A DNA stretch of 64,000 nt, taken from Aurantibacillus circumpalustris (GTDB lineage: Bacteria > Bacteroidota > Bacteroidia > B-17B0 > Aurantibacillaceae). Shown piece after piece: positions 1 to 7,577 of the stretch. The DNA lies in the NCBI RefSeq assembly GCF_029625215.1, contig NZ_CP121197.1, forward strand, positions 310,001 through 374,000, in the 5' to 3' direction. Position 1 is the first letter of the stretch. Each line of letters opens with the position of its first letter. Made by a program: the position numbers and the translations under genes. The notes under the pieces are model-generated. The model saw only the letters and a program-made list of their open reading frames with translations, was not told where the DNA came from and ran no database searches.

Positions 1-643
1 TATCAGAAATAAGTCCTTGAGAAATCTCGTATTTTTCTTGAAGAAATTTCTGAAGATACGATACACTTCCACCACCGTGCTCTTCCCAACTGCTAAATAC
101 GAGTGCGCCGTTTTTCAGTGTTTCCGCAACTTTAAGAGCATTATAAACTCCTAATCTATTATCCATATAACAACACTGAATGAAATCTTCATCCTCACGC
201 CAATCTGCTTTAAAAACAAGTTCGGTGCCTCTTTCAAAATCGCGTTTAGCTTTGTATTCCAATTTTGCATATCCGGTTTTTTTATCTTCACTAACATTTA
301 AAACAGCATCCTGAGAACCGAGGCTATCAGATCCAACTAGCTTAAAGCCTGTCTGAGTAACCGGTCCGCCAATCTTTACCAATTGTTTACCGTACCTCAC
401 AGTAAAACCAATGCTGTCCATATGTGCAAAAATTGCGGTACGTGGTTTTCCGAAAATTAAAATAATATTATCCTGAAATCCTTTTCCAGAAAAAATTTTC
501 GGCTGCTGTGCCCATTGTTTCGAGTGCTTCTTTACATACTCCAAAATAAAATCTTTCATCTTAACTTCATTTCCGCTAGGAGCATGAATATGACACATTT
601 GCTTGAGTAAATCGTATTTGATGGGTTTAGTTAACTTTTTCAT
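1..643 (-). CDS. M42/M20-like metal-dependent aminopeptidase, partial
   Basis: The reading frame is open from an ATG at 643 to the left window edge, so only the N-terminal 214 residues are present. It reads as a co-catalytic zinc peptidase of the M42 (glutamyl aminopeptidase/endoglucanase M) type. An N-terminal HAPSGNE segment matches the family's opening motif, HMDS supplies the first metal-ligand His, DNRLG the bridging Asp, and SWEEHG the catalytic/ligand Glu pair. The likely role is cytoplasmic peptide turnover. It reads away from the window centre, 42 bp downstream of the YigZ-like gene on the same strand. The family is fairly sure from motif order; M42 versus an M20/M28 relative is less so because the C-terminal half is missing. 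Confidence 0.72.
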   Translation of the reverse strand, partial: MKKLTKPIKYDLLKQMCHIHAPSGNEVKMKDFILEYVKKHSKQWAQQPKIFSGKGFQDNIILIFGKPRTAIFAHMDSIGFTVRYGKQLVKIGGPVTQTGFKLVGSDSLGSQDAVLNVSEDKKTGYAKLEYKAKRDFERGTELVFKADWREDEDFIQCCYMDNRLGVYNALKVAETLKNGALVFSSWEEHGGGSVSYLQKFLQEKYEISQGLISD

Positions 644-685
644 TTGTCTTAATTTTTTATTGTTTAGTATATTCTTTAATTATTA

Positions 686-1300
686 TTAAACCATTTTTAG
701 AAATTTTAATTTCGTTGTATATAACTCCTGGAACTTTGTTTCCATCCTATCTGCATATAGTTTTTTTACATGAAACACAATTGCGTTTTTCTCTTCATAA
801 GTAGTTGAAATAATTTTAGCCTCACACTCCTTGAATAACCTCATCACCGCGCTTAATACATCAAAGTCAAACTCAATCTTATATTCGTAGAGAATAAATT
901 TTTCTTCCAGATTTGCGCCTTTTAGAACATCTTCAGCTGCATTTTTATAAGCGTTAATCAATCCGCTCACTCCTAAAAGTGTTCCTCCAAAATAGCGAAC
1001 CACTACAATTAATACATCCGTTAAATCGTTTGCCTGTATTTGTGAGAAGATTGGCTTACCAGCAGTATTGGAGGGTTCGCCGTCATCATTGGTTCTGTAA
1101 GCTAATTTATCAGGACCCAACCGCCAGGCATAACAAAGATGATTTGCAGAAGGGTGTTCTTTTTTCAGTTGTAATAGATGTTCCTTTACTTCTAATTCTG
1201 TTTTAACAGGCCAAGCAAAAGCCAGGAACTTAGAACCCTTATCCTTAAAAACTCCCTGCGCAGAATCTGTTATAGTAATGTATGAATCAGAAAAAAGCAT
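686..1300 (-). CDS. YigZ/IMPACT family protein
   Basis: This 204-residue protein (ATG at 1300; a TTG six codons upstream is also possible) matches the YigZ/IMPACT N-terminal family. It has an early KGSKFLAF segment, a central NDDGEPSNTAGKP motif, then VVRYFGGTLLG, which are the family signatures. Length is normal for bacterial YigZ (about 200 aa), including a C-terminal ferredoxin-like DUF1949-type domain. Related proteins are implicated in translation or stress regulation, but the bacterial biochemical role is not settled. It precedes the M42-like peptidase on the same strand by 42 bp and may be co-transcribed with it. Its 5' end faces a divergent secreted-protein gene. Confidence 0.85.
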   Translation of the reverse strand: MLFSDSYITITDSAQGVFKDKGSKFLAFAWPVKTELEVKEHLLQLKKEHPSANHLCYAWRLGPDKLAYRTNDDGEPSNTAGKPIFSQIQANDLTDVLIVVVRYFGGTLLGVSGLINAYKNAAEDVLKGANLEEKFILYEYKIEFDFDVLSAVMRLFKECEAKIISTTYEEKNAIVFHVKKLYADRMETKFQELYTTKLKFLKMV

Positions 1301-1390
1301 GTAACTTAGATATTGCAAGTGTTTGTTTGACCTTATTTCGTAAATTTAAGCCTATTTGACTGGAAAAATAAAATTTAGTTGCTTCGCTTT

Positions 1391-2101
1391 ATGATAAAAC
1401 GTTTGTTCTTCATATTTGTTTCATTGCTTTTTCTTTCACAGAATAGCAGTGCCCAGCACCAATATTACAAAAACGTAACACCAGATATTACAAAACAATT
1501 CAATGACTCTGCTAATCGTGTTTCAAATCTTGATGCTAACAGTTTGCTAAGAAAACAATTTGATTATGTGTTGAAATTTTATCCAAAAATGCGGGTAAAA
1601 AATATTTTAGTTAAGTACAACAAGTCTTCTTCAATTGCCAGAGTAAAGCCAAAATTTGCATCTATTTTTAAATTACCGGGACAACGTGTTTACACTGTTT
1701 ATTTTAGCAAGCAAACCAAAACAACTTTAGACAGTGTATTACTGGATAATTTGAGTTTTAATCCTCAAATAGCTTTAATCGCTAATCAAATCAGTGTTAT
1801 TGAAGATTTAAGTACTGGAGGTTTCTTCAACTTTCTCGGATTCTATGTCAAACAGCTTACTATTAAAGGAAGAAAAGGGGTTAAAGAAGAAGCAGAATTA
1901 AAAACAATTGAAGTTGGTCTAGGTTATCAATTGCTTGAATTAAATAAAGAATACGAACAAAAATTAGAAATAAATAATTGGGTTTCCACAAAAGGCTACT
2001 CTAACTACTTTAAACATTACCGGGGCCAATCAATGAAACCACAAAGAGTCCTTAATTTTTTGAATGATTTTCCAATCTACGTAAGCAATAGTTATAAATG
2101 A
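1391..2101 (+). CDS. Secreted hypothetical protein
   Basis: A 236-residue protein of unknown function. The ATG at 1391 is preferred over an in-frame TTG at 1379 because it directly gives a signal peptide: MIKR, a hydrophobic stretch FFIFVSLLFL, and a likely cleavage near NSSAQ. The mature part is basic and carries a C-terminal region with many Lys/Asn/Tyr. I recognise no domain. It is probably periplasmic or cell-surface. It lies between a divergent YigZ-like gene and a convergent glutamine synthetase, so it is likely a single-gene transcript. Confidence 0.6.
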   Translation: MIKRLFFIFVSLLFLSQNSSAQHQYYKNVTPDITKQFNDSANRVSNLDANSLLRKQFDYVLKFYPKMRVKNILVKYNKSSSIARVKPKFASIFKLPGQRVYTVYFSKQTKTTLDSVLLDNLSFNPQIALIANQISVIEDLSTGGFFNFLGFYVKQLTIKGRKGVKEEAELKTIEVGLGYQLLELNKEYEQKLEINNWVSTKGYSNYFKHYRGQSMKPQRVLNFLNDFPIYVSNSYK

Positions 2102-2112
2102 TTTGTTACGAT

Positions 2113-2189
2113 ATGGAAAATGTAAGAGGGAAAATGGAAAATGGAAAAAATAATTAATTCCTATACATCTCCCATTTTACATTTTACAT
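2113..2189. repeat. Imperfect inverted repeat between convergent genes
   Basis: The 95-bp gap between two convergent genes holds a run made of ATGGAAAATG-like units (2113-2145) and a complementary run of CATTTTACATT-like units (2169-2189). About 17 of 21 positions can pair. It could act as a weak bidirectional terminator, or be one of the low-complexity intergenic repeats common in this phylum. Confidence 0.35.
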
Positions 2190-2196
2190 TCAGCTA

Positions 2197-4386
2197 TTAT
2201 CTTAAATAAAGCATCTCTCTATACTTAGGAAGTGGCCAAGTGGCATCATCAATGATAAATTCCAATTTATCCACTTCGTAACGAATTTTTTCGAAATACG
2301 GTTTTACTTTATCGCAATAAGCATGGGCTTGTTTTTTTGCACTATCAAGCGTATTGGCTTTTTTACGCTCTTCGCGCATTGCCTCTGCCGACTTAATAAT
2401 TGTAGTAACACGCTGACTAATTTCTTTTGCTAAGTCAATTTGTGTCTCGGCAGCTACTTTATAATCTGCAGCACTTAACACATTTTTTAAACCTGCTATA
2501 TTATCCACCAAGGTCTTTTGGTAAGCAATGGCAGCCGGTACAATTTGATTGTTTACCATATCGGCAATGATACGTGACTCTATCTGAATTTTTTTGGTGT
2601 AAGTTTCCAAATAAATTTCATAACGCGATTCTTGTTCTCGGTGATTTAAAATACCCAGGTTATCAAAAAGTCCTAGTGTTTTCTTACTGATAAAAGCTTC
2701 TAAAGCTCCCGGTGTTGTTGGAATATTTGATAGTCCGCGTTTTTTTGCTTCCGCTTTCCACTCATCCCCATAACCGTTACCTTCAAAACGTATTTTTTTA
2801 GATTCAATAATGTACCGCTTTAATACTTGGAATATCGCATCGTCCTTATCCATCTTATTATCCATGAGCGCATCAACATCTGTTTTAAAATCAATTAGCT
2901 GCTGCGCAACAATAGAGTTTAAAACCGTCATCGCTCCAGCGCAATTAGCCGAAGAACCAACCGCACGGAATTCGAATTTATTTCCTGTGAACGCGAATGG
3001 TGACGTTCTGTTTCTATCTGTATTGTCTAATAAAATATCAGGTATTTTACCGATGCTTAATTTAAGTGCTGTTTTTTCTTCAGGACTTAATTTTTTATCT
3101 CCAACACTTTTCTCGATCTCTTCTAAAACTTTGTTTAATTGCTCTCCTAAGAAAACGCTCATTATTGCCGGTGGAGCTTCATTCGCGCCAAGACGGTGAT
3201 CGTTATTTGCAGAAGCAATACAAGCACGCATTAAATCTGCATGTTCATAAACAGCTTTTACAGTACTTATAAAAAAGGTTAGAAACTGTAAATTTGTTTT
3301 TGGCGTTTTTCCCGGTGATAATAAATTTTTTCCGGTATTTGTAGCAAGACTCCAGTTATTGTGTTTACCGCTTCCGTTAACACCTGCGTAAGGTTTTTCG
3401 TGTAACAATACTCTGAAATTATGACGGATAGCCACTTTTTCCATCACATCCATTAATAACTGATTGTGATCTACCGCAATGTTAATCTCTTCAAATACAG
3501 GAGCACACTCAAACTGAGCAGGTGCCACTTCGTTATGACGGGTACGAACAGGAATTCCCAACAAATGAGATTCGTATTCGAAGTCTTTCATATACGCTAA
3601 CACTCTTTCTGGAATTGAACCCCAGTAATGATCTTCTAACTGTTGTCCCTTTGCCGAAGCATGACCAAACAAAGTACGACCTGTTTGTTGAAGGTCGTAA
3701 CGAATATTATATAAAGATGCGTCAATTAAAAAATATTCCTGCTCCCAACCAAGCGTGCCAATTACTTTGGTAACGTTTTTGTCGAAGTACTGACAAACGT
3801 CAGTTGCAGCCTTATCTAAAATAGACAAGGACTTTAATAAAGGCGTTTTAAAATCAAGTGCTTCACCCGTATAGGACACAAAAATAGTTGGAATACACAA
3901 AGTGTTTCCCCAAATAAATGCCGGAGACGTTGGATCCCAAGCTGTGTAACCACGGGCTTCAAAGGTGCTACGCACACCACCGTTAGGAAAAGAAGAAGCG
4001 TCGGGTTCTTGTTGCACCAATTGCGAACCACTGAAACGTTCAACAGCACGACCACCACCAATGGGTTCAAAAAAACCATCATGCTTTTCAGCTGTTGTTC
4101 CTGTTAAAGGTTGAAACCAATGTGTAAAATGCGTTACCCCTTTGCTTTGGGCCCAAGCTTTCATGCATGCGGCAACCTGATCTGCAATTTTGCGATCGAG
4201 TGTTACGCCTTTTTCCATGGCTTCCATTACGCGTGTAAAAGCTTCTTCGCTTAAAAATTCACGCATGGCATCAATGCCAAATACAGAGTCTCCAAAATAC
4301 TGACTCACTTGTTTATCCGGATACGAAATATCCGCAGGCTTGCGATTTACAACTTCCTGCATTGCTAAATTTCTTCTTGTGCTCAT
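2197..4386 (-). CDS. glnN: Glutamine synthetase type III
   Basis: Makes glutamine from glutamate, ammonia and ATP in the cytoplasm, the main ammonia assimilation route in many Bacteroidota. The 729-residue length is typical of the large GSIII class (GSI is about 450-470). The catalytic core contains HNEVAPAQFE and the downstream DHNQ segment, the ATP-site NRTSPFAFTGNKFEFR, and SSANCAGAM. An N-terminal GSIII-specific extension and a C-terminal helical region flank the core. ATG at 4386 is the obvious start. The 5' region is unusual, with poly-G tracts, spaced palindrome-like repeats and a candidate promoter. The upstream T9SS gene ends in its own terminator, so glnN is probably transcribed alone. 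Confidence 0.95.
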   Translation of the reverse strand: MSTRRNLAMQEVVNRKPADISYPDKQVSQYFGDSVFGIDAMREFLSEEAFTRVMEAMEKGVTLDRKIADQVAACMKAWAQSKGVTHFTHWFQPLTGTTAEKHDGFFEPIGGGRAVERFSGSQLVQQEPDASSFPNGGVRSTFEARGYTAWDPTSPAFIWGNTLCIPTIFVSYTGEALDFKTPLLKSLSILDKAATDVCQYFDKNVTKVIGTLGWEQEYFLIDASLYNIRYDLQQTGRTLFGHASAKGQQLEDHYWGSIPERVLAYMKDFEYESHLLGIPVRTRHNEVAPAQFECAPVFEEINIAVDHNQLLMDVMEKVAIRHNFRVLLHEKPYAGVNGSGKHNNWSLATNTGKNLLSPGKTPKTNLQFLTFFISTVKAVYEHADLMRACIASANNDHRLGANEAPPAIMSVFLGEQLNKVLEEIEKSVGDKKLSPEEKTALKLSIGKIPDILLDNTDRNRTSPFAFTGNKFEFRAVGSSANCAGAMTVLNSIVAQQLIDFKTDVDALMDNKMDKDDAIFQVLKRYIIESKKIRFEGNGYGDEWKAEAKKRGLSNIPTTPGALEAFISKKTLGLFDNLGILNHREQESRYEIYLETYTKKIQIESRIIADMVNNQIVPAAIAYQKTLVDNIAGLKNVLSAADYKVAAETQIDLAKEISQRVTTIIKSAEAMREERKKANTLDSAKKQAHAYCDKVKPYFEKIRYEVDKLEFIIDDATWPLPKYREMLYLR

Positions 4387-4424
4387 TTTTATAGGGGTGT
4401 TTGGTTAAAATATCAATTATTCGA

Positions 4425-4455
4425 CAAAATTATATCAAAAAAAGGGGGGGTGCAA
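4425..4455 (-). promoter_or_regulatory. Candidate glnN promoter with poly-G in spacer
   Basis: Read on the minus strand, TAATTTTG at 4432-4425 fits the Bacteroidota -7 consensus TAnnTTTG. A TTG at 4455-4453 sits 20 bp further upstream as a possible -33 element. The 4444-4450 homopolymer (G7 on plus) falls in the spacer. The -7 box is about 38 bp before the glnN ATG. Assigned by motif only. Confidence 0.4.
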
Positions 4456-4509
4456 GTAAAAAAATCACTTTTTTGAAAATATTTTTGGGTTTTAGGGGGG
4501 GGGTAGGCA

Positions 4510-4625
4510 AACTTTTCCAAAATTTACTTTGCGCTGGCTTGGAACTTTTCCAAAGTTACCAGAATAAATGGCCGCAACTTTGGAAAAGTTGCGTGGCTGA
4601 CTCAGCAAACCTTGAAAAGGTTTGC
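4510..4625. repeat. Regularly spaced AACTTTTCCAAAGTT repeats and hairpin
   Basis: A 15-bp unit AACTTTTCCAAAGTT occurs at 4543-4557, with a one-mismatch copy at 4510-4524 and a perfect inverted copy at 4576-4590. The three start exactly 33 bp apart. The second and third can form a 15-bp stem. A further perfect 9-bp hairpin (GCAAACCTT/AAGGTTTGC) lies at 4605-4625. The block is 124-240 bp upstream of glnN and just past the terminator of the T9SS gene. It could be an operator array, a 5' attenuator-like structure if a transcript starts upstream, or an interspersed repeat. Confidence 0.6.
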
Positions 4626-4637
4626 CAACTTTAGGGC

Positions 4638-4672
4638 ATTAAAAAACCTCTTTGCAAAAAGCAAAGAGGTTT
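4638..4672 (-). terminator. Rho-independent terminator of T9SS protein gene
   Basis: A perfect 12-bp stem (AAACCTCTTTGC at 4644-4655, GCAAAGAGGTTT at 4661-4672) with an A5 loop lies just downstream of the minus-strand gene ending at 4696. It is followed on the minus strand by a T tract. Confidence 0.8.
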
Positions 4673-4695
4673 AAAAAAAATTGACTCGCCAAAAA

Positions 4696-7329
4696 TTAAT
4701 TAATCACGATCTTCTTAGTAGTGCTTTCTTTATCGGTAACTACTCTTATTAATACAACTTGATTATGTATACCTAAATTTAAGTGAGTATCGGTTACTCT
4801 ACCTTCAACCTGAACGTCATCCATTATTTTTTGACCAACAATGTTGTAAGCCGAAATTGTTGCTTTTGTGTTTTTATCAAAAGATGTTTTTACAAATGCA
4901 CCCTGTGCGTCTTGACTGATGAATACAGATCTATTAATTAAGTCTTCTTTGATTCCCAGTGGCGTGAAGCTTTCATCTTTACACAAAACCAAATCAAAAC
5001 GCGGTGCAGATGTGGTATCATTTATGGTAAATACATAAGGACTTACACCCAAATCATGGTACGAATTATCCAGTTTATCAATTAGTACTAAACAACTTGA
5101 GAAGTTTTGAAAATCGAAAGCATTGATGGTATAGCTGCCAGAAGCACTTACTCTTGTCATAATAGGCACGTGAGTAGTTTTATCTAAAGGTGGCAAGGTG
5201 TTAATGCTGTAATCCCTATTATCTGCATCTTTACTCGATATAGTTGTGTAGTGCGAATAATTGCCGGGATAACCAACATAACCAGGCGTTTGGAGTATCT
5301 TTCTTGCATCAAATTTGCTATCAAACAAAGGTGTTGCATTTTGATGAATACTAATAACCGTTTCACTTTCATCTTGAGCGCCTGCAAGCTTCAACCTAAA
5401 ATAAGAAAGCGAAGTTGATGCTGAAGACTTGAGTAATTGCGTTGTGCCAGTGGTAGCGACTTTCATGTCTTCGGTAAAATTAGCATTCAAACCGCCACCG
5501 CCGCCGCTGCCTCCTGTGTACTCAATGTAAAATGCTTGACCGCCCATTATAACATCATTATTAAAGCCGCCTGGGTTTGAAACCCCAGTGGTATTGTAAT
5601 CCACGAAAGTACCAATATTTGCGTTCCAGATGGAAATTGTCCCTCCAAAATCCAACGGGTTCAGTCCGAAAGCATAAAATTTAGAAATTGAAATCGGCGA
5701 TGGATATGGGTTGGCGATAAGATTAAACCCCTGATCTGCTCCTGAACCAGCGGCGGTTACCGACACTGAAACAGGGCCTTGCTTAATTGAACCTGTATTG
5801 ATTAATGTTAAGTCATTGGTAGTTGTTTGTCCATCGCCAACGTAAACCCAATAACCAATACCTGGATCTATTGGACTATTTACTGTTAAACTGTCGTAAG
5901 AACTACTAAACTCTTTCCAACTCTGGATAGAATTAAACCATGGGCCAAGCGCATCAGATGGAAAAGAACACAAACTACAGGTCATTGGAATTCCATTTAA
6001 TCCTCCGCTTGAAGAGTGGGTGTCCCAATTAGCTACAGATTGTGAATTAACACCTCTTACACCCAAATTAGCCCAGCCTGTTGCGCCTCCAGGTATAAAC
6101 GTTTCAACAGTGGCGCTTCCCGAAATAGTTCCGTTCGATTCCGCAACTCTCGCTGTTAAACTTGAATTTGATTTTAAGGTTAAACTGCCGCCTGTATTGA
6201 GTGTTGTATTTAATTCAGCTTTGATAGAATCAAGCACGTTAATAGAACCACTAAGTGTCACTGCTCTCGTTCCGCCAGTATTGTAAGCCGTAATACCAGC
6301 TAAAGTAATGCCACCTAAAGAAACTGATTGAGCTCCCGCTCCATTAAAACCCAAAGAGCTAGTAGATTGAAACGTGAGTGTGCCCGTTCTGGTTAAACTG
6401 CCGCCGATTTTTACTTCTGATGCTGGCATTGTAACACTTGCTCCCGTTTGAATAGTTAAATCATTAAAAGCCGCTGCTGTGCCATTTATTGTAGCTGAAG
6501 ACCCATACATGTTAACAATGCTGGATCCAGCGGTAAGTATTCCTTGGGTGCCTGTCCAATTACCTTGAACATTAACATTTCCTGTAATACTTATATTTCC
6601 TGAAGTATTAAAAACAAGGTTTGGCAATTTATTTCTGGTCGCATTCGTTGCGCCAGTTATAGAAATTGGGCCGGCTCCACTAAAAGTAAAGGTGCCACTA
6701 TTTGGCGATGGGTTTCCTGTATTAGTACCCCCTATCACCAGGCTACTGAGTATATTAACCGAACCCAGATAACCAAATCTTTCACTCCCACCATTTAAGA
6801 TCAAATTGTTAACAGTAGTGTTTGTTCCAAAGTCTACAGTACGTTGTGGAACCCCGACGCCCCTATCGTTGATACTTAAATCATTAAAGGCTATTGAGCC
6901 TGCGATTGTTGTTACAACTAAGTCGTTTACTTTTAAGGTAATTAAACCACCGTTATGATCAAAAGTGCCACCAGTAAAAGACATACTACCGCTAATCCCA
7001 ATATTTGAACTTGATGCTGAAAAAGTTCCAACAGATTGAGAAAAATCACCGCGAAAAACATGGCTGCCAGCTAATCCGTTAACTAATCCCGTATAACCTG
7101 CATTGATTGAAATATTCGTTACATCTACGTCTATATCAAAATCACAATTAATGATTGATGAACCGTTAAAAATAATATCGTCACCAGGCCCTGGATTTCC
7201 ATTTGGAGACCAATTTGCTGATGTACTAAAACTAGTACTACCAGTGCTGGCCCAAGTATAGGAGGTTTGTGAATTGTAATAACCAAAAGTTAAAAACAAT
7301 AAAAAAATTATGCTGTAAATTCGTTTCAT
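4696..7329 (-). CDS. T9SS-sorted surface protein, paralog 1
   Basis: An 877-residue exported protein. The N-terminus is a signal peptide (MKR, then hydrophobic IIFLLFLTFGYY). The long middle is Ser/Thr/Gly-rich with recurring short beta-strand units (NLVFNTSGN, STLNT-like), suggesting a repetitive beta-helix or solenoid. The last 75 or so residues form a type A T9SS sorting domain: an ISQD strand, YNIVGQKI, and a final KKIVIN. The family is exported by the type IX system and anchored or released at the surface. It is paralogous over its whole length to the next gene upstream (7578-10202), one block being almost identical in DNA. No catalytic motif was found; an adhesin-like or structural role is inferred. 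Confidence 0.8.
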   Translation of the reverse strand: MKRIYSIIFLLFLTFGYYNSQTSYTWASTGSTSFSTSANWSPNGNPGPGDDIIFNGSSIINCDFDIDVDVTNISINAGYTGLVNGLAGSHVFRGDFSQSVGTFSASSSNIGISGSMSFTGGTFDHNGGLITLKVNDLVVTTIAGSIAFNDLSINDRGVGVPQRTVDFGTNTTVNNLILNGGSERFGYLGSVNILSSLVIGGTNTGNPSPNSGTFTFSGAGPISITGATNATRNKLPNLVFNTSGNISITGNVNVQGNWTGTQGILTAGSSIVNMYGSSATINGTAAAFNDLTIQTGASVTMPASEVKIGGSLTRTGTLTFQSTSSLGFNGAGAQSVSLGGITLAGITAYNTGGTRAVTLSGSINVLDSIKAELNTTLNTGGSLTLKSNSSLTARVAESNGTISGSATVETFIPGGATGWANLGVRGVNSQSVANWDTHSSSGGLNGIPMTCSLCSFPSDALGPWFNSIQSWKEFSSSYDSLTVNSPIDPGIGYWVYVGDGQTTTNDLTLINTGSIKQGPVSVSVTAAGSGADQGFNLIANPYPSPISISKFYAFGLNPLDFGGTISIWNANIGTFVDYNTTGVSNPGGFNNDVIMGGQAFYIEYTGGSGGGGGLNANFTEDMKVATTGTTQLLKSSASTSLSYFRLKLAGAQDESETVISIHQNATPLFDSKFDARKILQTPGYVGYPGNYSHYTTISSKDADNRDYSINTLPPLDKTTHVPIMTRVSASGSYTINAFDFQNFSSCLVLIDKLDNSYHDLGVSPYVFTINDTTSAPRFDLVLCKDESFTPLGIKEDLINRSVFISQDAQGAFVKTSFDKNTKATISAYNIVGQKIMDDVQVEGRVTDTHLNLGIHNQVVLIRVVTDKESTTKKIVIN

Positions 7330-7510
7330 GATCTATTTTAAGATAAAAGCAAGTAAAAGTAGGCTAATTTATTTAAATACAAAACTTTAAGGCTATATAA
7401 AATGCCCTTAAACTCAATAATTTATCATCTGAATGTCAATTTTTTATCGATGAACAAATTCTGATTTTTTATTTTCTGTGCCCTAAATTGGCAACGATTG
7501 AATTTTAGTA

Positions 7511-7549
7511 AAAAAACGAACCCCTCTGTTAGAAATAACAAAGGGGTTC
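7511..7549 (-). terminator. Rho-independent terminator of T9SS paralog 2
   Basis: A 14-nt stem with one mismatch (7518-7531 and 7536-7549, GAACCCCT...AGGGGTTC) with a GAAA loop lies 29 bp past the end of the minus-strand gene. It is followed on the minus strand by T6 at 7516-7511. Confidence 0.78.
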
Positions 7550-7577
7550 AAAATGTATTCATGGCTAGTTTCGCGTT

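Noticed and set aside
2810-3199. 129-residue plus-strand ORF opposite glnN
   Set aside because: It is a shadow frame of the highly conserved glutamine synthetase core.
4510-4590. Short repeats at a fixed 33-bp interval resembling a mini CRISPR array
   Set aside because: The unit is only 15 bp, one copy is inverted, there are just three copies and no cas gene is in the window.
4401-4634. 77-residue plus-strand ORF upstream of glnN
   Set aside because: It is made of the poly-G tracts and inverted repeats and looks non-coding.
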